64,000 nt of DNA from Ailanthus altissimus (lineage: Eukaryota > Streptophyta > Magnoliopsida > Sapindales > Simaroubaceae): positions 34,594,501 through 34,658,500 of the forward strand of contig OX327684.1 of assembly GCA_946807835.1 (NCBI GenBank). The letters run 5' to 3'. Positions 1 to 11,216 of the stretch are shown here, piece by piece. The translations under genes were made by a program, and so were the position numbers. The notes beneath the pieces were generated by a model. The model made no database searches and was not told the origin of the DNA. It saw nothing but the letters and a program-made list of their open reading frames with translations. Positions within the stretch are counted from its first letter, which is position 1. Every line of letters starts with the position of its first letter.

Positions 1-3000
1 AACGGGGTGGGTCTACGGCTCCAGTCTCTGTAAATGTAATCAGTTTCTGTTTGTAGCTTTCTTGTGAACGCGCTCTTATTCTTTAGTCTTATACGACAGT
101 GAAAGTCAAACGAAACTCACGCTTTTTGAAATTTTTGTGCTACTCTCGTTAATGTCCCTCATCTTCTATACTCGCTTCCATATTTCAACACGTGTCTCCC
201 TCATACCGAATTTGCAACGGAATATCCAGTTTAATTTAAATTAAATACGGAACCAGAGAAGGATAATATCTCTCTATTTTTTTTAAAAAAAAAAAAATTT
301 ACACAAGAGAAAAAATAACGTAATTGAAAAACATGAATTTACTTTTAAATGAAGTAAGACTTTATTTTTTAATGTAAAGTATTAATTTATTAAATTTTAG
401 ACTTATATTTAGACAAAAATCAATTCTAATTCATTTATTTAACTACTCACTAATTATGATATATAATAGTGTAAGAAATATTATTGAGCACCTAATGACT
501 TTCATTGCCCCACATTCAAAAAAAAAAAAAATGACTTTCATTGACTTGTGTTAGTCGTACCCATGTTTTTCATATGATTAAAATCTAATATAAAACTTAC
601 TAATTTAAATTTGTTAAAAATAAAATTGTATTGCTATTGAAAAAAAAAAGAGAGAATGTGATGTTTGAAGGTAGTAGCGGCTCAACCTTTGGGCAATTTA
701 GACAGTTATATAAATAGGTCTCATCTCGTTTTTGTTAAAATTTTATCACCTAAAATTAAGACCTCGTCTTGATTGTGTTAAATTTTAAAAAATTTTGCTT
801 CTTATAATTAAGGTATTACCTTCAAATATAATTCTATTAAAATTTTTTGAGAAGGTTAAAATAAAAATATCTCTCTTTTGTAATAATAACTTATTTAAAT
901 TAAGTATTTTTTTAAGATTTAGTTGGTTATTTATTCTATATTTTAAAAGTAAATTTGAGTTGAGAACTTTACTTTGTAACACCTTTTATAATTTTTTTTT
1001 TACCTTGAAAATAATTTCTCTCTTCCAATTAAGTTATCTCTTATAGTTATTTTTTAAATTATATTTGAGTTTAATAAAAAAAATATATAAAAAAAATTTA
1101 TTTTATTTTCTCCCGTTAGACACAATCTTTACAGACCTAAAAATTTTAGTCATTGAAGGAAGTCTTTTGTGAGTCAATCTCGAATGCTAAGCCCAACACA
1201 GCAGAGGTCATTAAAAATATGTCAGAACCAAGCATAAGGATGGACTTCCAATGAAAAACTTGCTCGATCACTTGAACCAAGTTCAGTTAGAGACGTATGC
1301 ATATCATCTCTGCATACTCTTGATCGAGCCGACTAGGATTAGAAATCCCTCACATGACTAAGAAAAACAAGACAAGAAAATCGACTTGGTACAAGTACTA
1401 GGTTAACTGCATACTGAATCACTTATACATTTTGACAAAGTACTATTGCGGGAATAGAAATAAGACTTAGACCAACAAGAATGAAGTATATTTTAAGAAG
1501 ACTAGCTCGGTAGAAAATGCCAAACTATTGTGATAATAGAAGTATAATTTGACTATTATCGGGCTGAATAGAGAGCAATCAAACTTATTACATAAACGAA
1601 TTTAAAGAGGAAATTAATGTTATAAAAGAAATATAGTTATAGGAAGAGAATAAATACAATGTCTTTAGAAAAAAATTTCTCAAATTACGCTAAGAGATTA
1701 GGATAACCCAAAATTAGAAAGACTGATGTTATAAATATGCGAGAAACCACAACAAAGGGTTCTTCTAAAACTAAATTCTTTATTCTGACTCCAACTTTTT
1801 TTTTGTATTGAATATATTTTTGATATTTTTTTTATTACTCATTCAAACCTCACCAAAACAACCTTTTTGATTTAAACATCGGAGAGTTTCCAATGGAATC
1901 CACTCCGATGAGGCCTTACCATAGTTTCAAGTGTTTTGCAAGTATTTAATTATCACGAACAGGTAAAGAAAAAATTTAGGTTTCAACTTTCAAGCCCAAT
2001 GAGACGAATCCCAACGTGTTAATTTTTGCATCCAAACAAATTTAAAACTCGTTAACTTAAAACAACCATTTTTTGAGTCAACAAATTAAAAAAAAAATCT
2101 CTAAATGTTAATCTTGCCTAAGATTATTACTAGTATAAATTTTAAATAGATAAAATTATTTAATATTTGACATCTTTTTTTTTTGAAGAATTAAAAATTT
2201 ACATCTAAGAAAAGAAATAAATTTAAAGTAAAATATTTATTGTAAAATTTTACTTAACTTCTTTAAAATTTTAATTATTTAATTTACCTCTCTTTGTTTA
2301 GAACCGACACTGCTCGAAGGCTTTAACTACCGAGCGACCCAACTTATTAATTCAAATTAGGTGTAAATACTAGTCGAGAAAACGCACATTGTTCATGTGA
2401 TCAGAGGCGCGTATAAGGTTTTATGTACATCAGCATGTAGAATAATCAAATGCTACAAATTATATATAACTCATAAAATCAACCAAAAAAAAAAAAAAAA
2501 CGGTTAGGTGAAGACCGTGTTTGGTCAGGTACTGACTGAACAAGAACTGCTTTTAAGCTTTCAATCATTTCTACTCATTTAGTTTTAGTTTGAAATTTTT
2601 TTATGATGAGGACCGAAAATTGGACGGTCCACATCACCTTAGATATGTTAACCTTTGAGTGGGACCCACGTATATATAGTTAAATCTACGTGCTGAAAAT
2701 AATGGACATGATTTTGAAAATAAAGTGGGGAATATCTGACGCTCCAATCACAATAAGATCATGATATTGACGATATGGGCTCTTGCCACGTGGATTAAAT
2801 GTGTTTATGCTTTTGGCAGCCAATCATATCATCGAATGTCTCCACTCATTTCTCATGCGACCATTCCGTGGACCGCGAACAAACATCCCTGCGCGAAAAT
2901 TGAATTAATAAAAGAAAAAGGACATTTTAACCTTAAGGAATTAGGAAGGAGACATATAAATTGTATTGATTTTAAAATTTTTATCACATTTTTGTTAAAT

Positions 3001-4660
3001 AATAATTTTTGTTTAGTTTAATGATTAAAAAAAATTTGTATGTACTATTTTTTAAAAAAAAATTGAGATGTTCAGATATTATTTTTTTTAAATAAATAAA
3101 AATTATTATTCAATAAAAATGTTGATGAAAATTTTAAAATTATTAAAGTCTGTATATTCTTTTAAAAAAATTATTATGATACAAGTGCCTTTTTTCTTAA
3201 TAAAACATCAACATTTCTTGAGTAGCAAATTGCAAATATCCTCCCTCATTGCAAATATCCTTCCTTCCTCACACATCAAGGCATATTGTGAACGAATTTT
3301 ATTGTTTGATTGTCTCCTTTTAGATCGTCATCAATCGTGATTACAAAAGTCTCGCTTATTTTAATAAAATATAAAAAAATATTATCTCTTGCATCATGTA
3401 ACATGAGATGTGTATGGCTTATTAATATATGCCGTATTGATTTGCTTAGGCTAATGAAAATGGGACTATTAAAAATATATATGTTGATTGAAAAAAATTT
3501 ATTTTTAAGTCAATGAATTTTAAATTTATTTATTTAAGAGAACGATGATGAGCCTTATTAGGCTGGGTTGCATTGAGTAGTTTCTAATAATGGCTGCTCA
3601 AGTTTTTTCTTACAAAAATAAGAGAAAATTCGTTATGATCTCGTTAGTGGTGGTTTCGACAATAATCCTTTAATGTTTAAGTTATTATTTGAGATATAGA
3701 AAACTGTTGCAAGTGTCTTTATTGAGAAATGTGACGTTACCCATTATTGTTGCTTCGGCCCCATTTTTTTTATATTAATTTTTATTTAAGTCAATCCTGA
3801 AATTATGGGGCAGAGGATCAGCCCATTTCTTCTTAGATTAAAGGCATGGTCGAAGAGATTAGAACCCACCATTAAGGCTACCATTAATGCCACTTTCCTT
3901 ATACGAATGTGTATTGAATTTGTGCGCCTGCCTCCCCCCCAATTCTGGGGATTATTTCTAAAACTGAACCAAACTATAATCTTGAGTCTGGCTTCACACA
4001 AGTTGAGGTTTAAAGTTATTCGAGGCAACGCGGCAAGAATGACCCCAACCAACATGTGGTACCTTAGAGTCTTTGACCCCAACCAACAAGTGATGTATTA
4101 ATTGACTTGGATGGCCTAAAATAGTTCGCTTGAGCCAGCCCCTTAAGAAGGTTTGAACTCTTTATTTTGGACTAAAATCAAAATTGGGCCTAAGCCTGTG
4201 GTCAGTCCAATTTTCACAGGAAACAATATATAATGCCTTGGAAGATAAACACTTCATCTTTACAAACTGATGTCACATTATCCACACCTAACCTAATGTG
4301 TATGCTTTTATATATATATATATCGTGAGATAAAAAGAATTCAGGTTAAAGCAAAGCTGACAATAATATTTTTAAGTCATACATGGGCAGATTTTAATAG
4401 CCTTAAGTCATACATGGTTTGTTAGTGAGTGGTCGTTTTACCAAATAATGCACTTAATTCATCTGGGTATTTTATGAAGCTTTGAATTTAAACTTTAAGC
4501 AAATTCATCAAACCTGCGACCTTTAATTAAATCATGTAACTAAAGAGCGAAGCATGGGGAATAATTAAGGTTTAAGATAGTCTAATTATGGAAAGTATGG
4601 TCTCGATTACTAGTAAATATGAAACCCTAAATTCAACGGGCTAATCCTAATCAGTTTCAA
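1..4660. other. Intergenic, AT-rich, no gene recognised
   Basis: No open frame here resembles a known protein and none has a plausible exon structure. Most of the stretch is A/T-rich with homopolymer runs. The first 250 bases are less AT-rich and could be the tail or promoter of a gene outside the window. A more GC-balanced block at about 2600-2900 looks promoter-like and is listed separately. Two 98-codon frames lie opposite each other near 3790-4100, but neither has family similarity and I do not call them. Confidence 0.6.
2600..2905. promoter_or_regulatory. Promoter-like block with G-box and CCAAT motifs, no obvious gene
   Basis: Within 300 bases there are CACGT-type cores (ACCCACGTAT near 2665, TACGTGC near 2687), a perfect palindromic G-box CCACGTGG near 2788, CCAATCA near 2744, CCAATCATATC near 2820, and AATAAGATC. 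A cluster like this is typical of light- or ABA-regulated plant promoters. No convincing coding exon follows on either strand, so it may be an orphan promoter, a decayed gene or chance. Confidence 0.25.
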
Positions 4661-4985
4661 AAATGCGTATATGTAATGTGCTTTTCATCCACAACGTGGC
4701 ACTGGCAGCATCAAAGATTGCCATGGACGTGACAGCTTTAAAGAATTTTTTTTTTAAAAAAAAAAAAGAGAGAGCGAGAACGAACCTTTTATTTTCCTCC
4801 ATAAAGATCTCTCCTCCATTCCCCTACCTTTCTTCACTTCTCACAATTTAGAAAAAAAAAGGGAAAGAAAAAAAAGAAATTTTTTTCTCATAATAATATA
4901 ATTTTCTCTCTAATCTGATCTGTTTGAAACCCTAATTCCTTTAATCTTCGTTGTAAAAAGATTTCATCTCTTGTTAGAGGACAAC

Positions 4986-5838
4986 ATGGTATTCTCTCAA
5001 CTCTCTGTCTCATTCATTTAATCTGCTTGTTTGTTTGTTTTTTTTCTTTCTTTCATTTGTTTTCTAATAATTTTTAACATCTTATGATAAATTAATATTA
5101 CCGGGTCCACAAGTTAACGCTATGTGAAAAAATTCCCATTTCCATGCATGATGCAACTTCCAAATTTGTTTTGATCCAATAAATTCATGCAGTTGGACGT
5201 CGTGCATCAACCCTTCATTTTTAAAATATATATATATATATATATGCGAATTTTCAATGTATGTGAATGTTGGGTGTCTGCCATATAAATTGTTATTAAA
5301 TGACTTTGGTTGCAAGGCAAATTCCAGTTCTGGAATGGCGGTGCACGATGAGTGCATTCTCAAGTTCATGGAACTAAAAGCAAAGAGGAACCATCCGTTC
5401 ATTGTGCACAAGATGATGAGCAGATCCAACAGGTGACCGTCGAGAAGCTTGGAAGTCCAGAACAAACCTACGAGGATTTCATCAATTCCTTGCCTGCAGA
5501 TGAGTGCCGCTATGCTGTCTTTGATTACAATTTCACTACTAACGAAAATGTCCAGAAAAGCAAGATTGCCTTTATTGCTTGGTAATTAATACTAATTAAT
5601 TATAAATAGTTCCTAAACTGCTTATCGATTTGAATATATACTTTTTATCTAGCTACTCTTTGTAAATAACCTTGTAAAGTTGAGTAGTTCACCTGACACA
5701 TCAAGGGTGAGGAATAAAATGGTATACGCAAGCTCCAAGGACAGATTTAAGAAAGAATTGGATGGAATTCAGATCGAGTTGCAAGCAACAGATCCCAGCG
5801 AGATGACCATGGATGTTGTCAAAGGGCGATCTATCTAG
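4986..5838 (+). pseudogene. Actin-depolymerizing factor, ADF7/ADF10 type, frameshifted
   Basis: ADF/cofilin proteins bind and sever actin filaments. The gene keeps the plant ADF structure. Exon 1 is only the ATG (4986-4988) followed directly by a GT donor; exon 2 is 5317-5581 and exon 3 is 5688-5838. Exon 2 opens with the ADF N-terminus ([12 protein letters not shown]) and continues with [16 protein letters not shown] and [16 protein letters not shown]. Exon 3 has [20 protein letters not shown] and ends KGRSI-stop. Two lesions are visible. One base is missing near 5413-5415, so the literal frame stops at 5434-5436, and the remainder is in the next frame. The Trp codon split over intron 2 would become Cys, because the base after the acceptor is T, not G. 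The [10 protein letters not shown] wording points to the pollen-type ADF7/10 clade. Probably a young pseudogene; an assembly error could explain the lost base. Confidence 0.8.
5226..5245. repeat. (AT)n microsatellite
   Basis: Perfect AT dinucleotide run inside intron 1 of the ADF-like gene. Confidence 0.9.
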
Positions 5839-6439
5839 TTGATTTGTAAGTCCAAAACAAAATCTAATGACTGTCTCTTCATGTCTGCGATTTGTCAAAT
5901 ACATTTGTGGATGTGTTCAACTTATATCATTACTTGAGAAACCTAAGTGAAATTTGTCTAAATTATTAGTTTTCAACATTATATAGTTGGCTTACTTGTG
6001 TTCACCTCATAAATACCAAAACTCAAATCTCACAAAGTACCAGTAATTTTATTTTTGTTTTTGTTTTATGTTTCACTTTTCCATCATTAAGGCTTTGGTT
6101 CCCAAGATCCAAGATAAAATGTCCATTATAAGGATAACAAGAATATTTGGAACTGTTACTGATCATCTTTGTTCCAAATTTTAGTTGAATTTGTTGGAGC
6201 AAGGTTGACTAATGGCCACGCATATAATGAATGCCAATGTCTAACTCTCAAGTACCTTTCCTTTTTATTGTTTTTGCATATTTCTTTTGCTCTTAATTTT
6301 ATTATATGATTCAGAATGATCAATCTAAAAGTAACCATACAAATTAAAAAAGAAATATGTTACAAAATCTATTGGAAGAGAAGCATTATTGGCTTGAACA
6401 AACAAAGTGATCATCAGACAAGTATATAAACCAAACAGG

Positions 6440-9400
6440 CTACTTTTGCTTCTTCTCCTGATTTTGATTTATCCTTTCCCAGTATTCATTCTCCCACATT
6501 TGCACTTGCTCTTTGACTATCTTATTGTTCTGAAGGAAAGATTCAAGAGCATGGAGTTCAAAAGGAGGAGGCATGTTGCATGGAAGTATTTCACTAGTAG
6601 CATTCACCATTGAATCCACCATAAATTTTTTCCATTTACCCTTCTGTGAGCAAGCCATTTTCTGTGAACATATTTCCTTCGCTCCTTCAGGTATTTTTGG
6701 TTCGAACTTCAAAAGCTTTGCATATTCTGTTAACAAATGTAGCATGTAATCATACACATACTTCATTTTTAGCTTCTCTTGAATATATTTACTTCCCCGA
6801 CGCCCTATTGCCTGAGCCTGAAGAATTTAACTTTCAGGAAAGTACTGTTTTAAAACAATCCAATACCCCATGTTTTCTGCAATACAAATCATAAAACAAT
6901 TTGTTTCCAAAATGAAATATACGTACCTTGCGAGTGTGATTGTTGCCCCATTCGACGGCAAATTTAATATCTCTACACTTTCTTGTGCTTCTAATGGGCC
7001 AGTAATGTCGCATGGGCACCATGCTTCTTTGAAAGAAGTCAAAGTACTCGGGCTCTATCACCAAGCTTACTGAATCGCATGCTAATATGTATTTGTAACT
7101 CACTGACCACGTTGCTCCCTCAACGTATATTTTATATCTCCAATATTTGCAAACATTCACAGTCTTATTAATTAGTAAGAAGAATTAAAGAACATTCAAA
7201 AAAAAAAAAAAGTAAGAAGAATTAAAGAGTAATTTTTAGTTATAACTGATACCAAAAAAAAAAAAAATCAAAATAAATGCTAAAATATATGTACACACAT
7301 ACCTGTAGGTGCATTCATCTTGTAATTTTGAATTCTTAAAACCTTCCTCGCTTTCTTTTCGCCAATCCTGAACGTAAGACAATATAAACATATAAAGAGA
7401 GAGAGAGTTAGCTATCTCTGATTCTCTATGCCTCTGGATTATTTATTTAAGAATAAATTGTCAATTACCCCTTATAAATTTTTACGATAACCACTTATTT
7501 TTTCTAATAATTATTATTATTTTTTATTATCCCCCATATTAGTTAAAGGTTGGCAAATTGGTCTATACCCACACCGCTGAGTGCTATAAAAACTCAGGTC
7601 CAAACTCAAATGGAAGTCTAGGAGCCCGACATCATTTTGGGTATATAAATACATTTTTTTATTTTATATAAAATAAATATGAAAAAAAAAATTTATAATA
7701 AAAAATAAGTGGCAAAGTTGTAACTTGTTGAATTTGCTAATTTAAGATCATGGTTTAAGTATTTAAGATAAAAAAAAATTGATAATTTAATCCTTATATT
7801 TTTATTAAATTACTCATTTGATCTCCAATATTTCAAATATTATCAATTACATTTTTTAAAAGTCTTTTCACTATCATTTTCATCTTAAAATGTACTTTTT
7901 TATTATCATTTTTATTTTTAAAACACGATCATTTTTGTCCTTAAAGGACACAATTGATCTTTTTTAAAATGTTAAGGACATTATAGGTAATTTAAAAAAA
8001 ATATAGGAATTAATTGCAATAATTTTACATTTAAAATATCACCCAAGTGCACATGTAAAAATTCAAATTTTTATTTTTATTTTTTCTTAACTTGAGCTTC
8101 AAATTATTTGAGTTGTGTTTGGCTAAAGTCTAGTTCGGCTTTTTACCAAGCCTATTGTTAGAGTTGTTTCTTTTTTTAAAATTTAATATTAAATGTGACT
8201 TAATTTAACTTATTCAATAATTGAAGTTGTCTATTTCTTAACTTAATAATAAATTTCAATCAATTTCGGCTCAATTGGATTTTTTTTTTCTAGCTTTTTG
8301 GCTTAATTAGAAAAAGCAAAATGTTTTAGTTTTTTTTAGCTTAAAGTAAAAAAAAAAAACGAGAATGAATTATTAATTTTTTTCCAAAAAAAATATACTT
8401 ACCTAATTTATATATATGTCATCCCTTTCTGTCTCATTTCTTTAATTTAATTTCCTATCAAATATCAATCATATAACTTAAGAAAATTATAGGTCATAAA
8501 CAATTTTAATACATTTATTTTAATATTTATTTATTTATTTTAAAAGTCATTCGAATTCAGTCATCCAACTCTATTCAACATTAAACTAAATTTAACTCAA
8601 TTCAGAACTCAATTAGAAAAACAAAACACTACCTTACTAATTTTACTTTGAAAAAGTGACCCGTGAAGGGAGTAGGGGATAATGAGATATTAAAGAAACA
8701 ATCGGAGGGTATAAGATAATTTTAAGATTTTATAGGGGATAGCTGGCAATTTCTCTACATTATAACATGGTAAAGAAAGCATGGAGAGTACTCGGAGCAG
8801 AAATGTAAGTATGATTATGAAAATGAACATAAATACCTGGATAAAAAGGCGAGCATTCCATTGATATTTACCAGAGACATTACACTTGATAAGATCTAGC
8901 CTACTTGAAGCCACATATGGGTTCCCTTTCCAATATGCGTAGGGTAACCTATTTTTCCACTTGGTCTTCTTGTTCCCCTCTATTATGTCCTCCAATATAT
9001 GATTCCATGGCTTTATATTTGTCTCAGCCCTGCCATTATGTAATATGTAACAACAAGAATACTGAACAAATTAGCACAAAAAAGCAGTCCATAAGAAATG
9101 TTGTGATGTGTTTTAATGTGTAATTATATGCAAGTAATAAATATGAAGGCTTTACCAACCCCAGAAGGTCCAGTCTGGGAAGACAATATCCAATGAATTT
9201 TCTTGGCTGCAGTAGTGAAACACAGGGGGTGGTACCGTCGCATTTGGTCCTTGGTAGAGGTATTTGAGGATCACTGACTTATCTCCACACCAAAACATCA
9301 ACTCCAAGTCTGGTACTTTTCCAGGGTACAGTCTCAGCAGCTGCAGAATTCCCCATATTGTAAAAATATCTCTTGTTTGATATGGCTTGCTGTACTTCTC

Positions 9401-10420
9401 AACGTATGCTTTTCCCTTTACAATCACCAATCTGAAATGTGCATGTTCTTTTCCTCTTTCCAGCGTTTCTCTTGTGATTCCACTCTGTTTCCATGGCTGT
9501 AAATCTCTGTGTATCCATTTGAAATACTGTGGACATTCCCCACCCGATACTCGGTGAGTTTTCGGGGATTGAAGTAAATCGGGTGGACACGATTGTGTCA
9601 AATCGTGGACTGTGCAGTTGATTAAAGTGGCTTGATTGTAAAAGGATTCATGAGAACTTTTGTTGGCAAAAATTCCTTCACGCAGAAGAGCACTTGGAAT
9701 AGCAGACTGAATAACAGACAAGTTCAATTATTTTTCTTTCCCCTTTTATCAAAGCAGAAGTATTAATATTACATAAACACATAATTATGAATTTAAGCAA
9801 TTTTCTAACTAAGAAAATCAATTGGTACCCTAATAAAATAGTTAATTGCTCTTAGACATTTTTGTACATATTGTCTGGGTCCCTTGCCACTACATACATG
9901 CCTATAAAGGTGAGTGACTTATTTTAGTATTAACTAAATAACTTCAAAAATATTAGCTTTTTCCTTATATAGGACTAACTTGCTTCTTTTTCTCCTTTCA
10001 TTTAAGGAATTTCCTGGACTATGATAATTCTTACTTTCCAAACATAAACCTGGATAATTATTCCTGGTGTCCAAATCTATTCTCGGTTAGAATAAGTAAT
10101 TAACTTGTCACTATTATCCATATCTTGCCTTAGCAAGAACAATATTTATTTATTTACTTTGCGTCTTCTTTATAAATAATTGATGCCCGTCAATTGACTA
10201 ACAGAATAAAAATAGAGAAAATATGCAGAACGTGACAGTGTAGACTTACAATTTGTCCCCAATGAACGAAGTAACCAGCGAAGAGGATGGTGAAAAATGA
10301 TAAAAAAATTGTTGTTGATGGCCATTTCTTCACAGTTCGAAAAGCGTTCTCTGCAAAATGACTGCATTTTTTAGCTCCAAGAACCCAACAACCAAGAGTT
10401 GCAGCCCCAACATTTTCCAT
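6440..10420 (-). CDS. GT90 (CAP10/rumi-like) O-glycosyltransferase, copy A
   Basis: Family GT90 (PF05686, formerly DUF821) contains animal POGLUT1/Rumi and fungal Cap10. Plant members are Golgi/ER type II proteins of unsettled substrate, probably using a UDP-sugar donor. Exons (minus strand): 10250-10420, 9156-9706, 8837-9029, 7303-7367, 6927-7137, 6440-6817. They join in phase to 522 residues. A signal anchor spans about residues 36-52 (FLSFFTILFAGYF). Family signatures follow: YFKWIHRDLQPW, AHFRLVIV, FPDWTFWGW at about 233-241, LPYAYWKGNPYV, YVEGATWSVSYKYILACDS and FAVEWGNNH. An upstream TTG continues the frame by one codon, but the ATG at 10420 is the natural start. The exon pattern matches copy B at 11.2-13.9 kb, so the two are a tandem duplication. 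Intron 3 is 1469 bases here against 91 in copy B because of an inserted element. No lesion seen. Confidence 0.92.
7455..8752. mobile_element. Insertion with imperfect terminal inverted repeats in intron 3 of GT90 copy A
   Basis: The left end reads AAATTGTCAATTACCCC then TATAAA. The reverse complement of the right end reads AAATTGCCAGCTATCCCC then TATAAA. The body is AT-rich and without a transposase frame. The equivalent intron of copy B is only 91 bases, so this is extra DNA. A non-autonomous DNA element is the simplest reading. I could not identify a target-site duplication. Confidence 0.5.
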
Positions 10421-11216
10421 CAAATCTTATTATTAACTTTTAACTGAGCTTGCCGACTATCTGACGAAAATGGTTTACTGTTTTCCTTCTTTTCGTTTTC
10501 TTGGTCACCTGAGAAGCAAAAGAAAACAAAACTAAAAGATTGATGGATTAATGAAAACTGGGTCATTCTACAGTATCAGGGTAAAATCCGGATACCAATA
10601 TCGAAACTACTTTTACCTATTTGAATCTGATGGAATCCAGTGTCTGAAAAATGATTGATCTGAAAGAAAAGAAAAAAGAAAGTTGACAATGAGAGTTTAA
10701 TAATCCGAAAGATTTCGTCTTGGTCCACTCTTTCTCCCCTTAGTTTTCCAAACCACAGTATCGTGGCTCTCTCTTATTTCTCTTTTATAAATCTTTGTAT
10801 GTACTCAATTCATCTCAAGTTTGGTTCAAATAAAATACATAAAATATTTATATAATGTTGAGAGGTTCACTCAGACAACTCACACAGTGCCAAAGAATCA
10901 GAACAAATGTATATAGATGGAAAGCAATTGAACGGCCAAGATTCTTTGACAGAAATTTCCAGCAAAACCTTCTCTTTTTATTATTTCTTCCATTTGTTAC
11001 TATAAAACCATTCATGGAAATTTTAGAGGATAAAAGCATAAAACAGTAAACATCAGGGAGCAGATACCGTAATATATTTTCCTACAAAAGCTTCATAGAA
11101 ATTACAGGCTAAGAGCATAAAACAGTAAACATCACAGAGCAGGTATTATGATATAGATCTTTGTTTACAGCTTATGATCGTAGGAAGAGTCGTAAATTGG
11201 AAGTCATTATTGCCTC
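10421..11216. other. Spacer between the two GT90 copies
   Basis: About 800 bases separate the start of copy A from the stop of copy B. The stretch must hold the 5' leader and promoter of copy A and the 3' UTR of copy B. A short direct repeat (GCATAAAACAGTAAACATCA) occurs near 11035 and again near 11115. No coding exon seen. Confidence 0.6.

Noticed and set aside
3786..4101. Two opposite 98-codon open frames
   Set aside because: They mirror each other over the same DNA, have no family similarity, no codon pattern of a gene and no splice context. One long stop-free stretch explains both.
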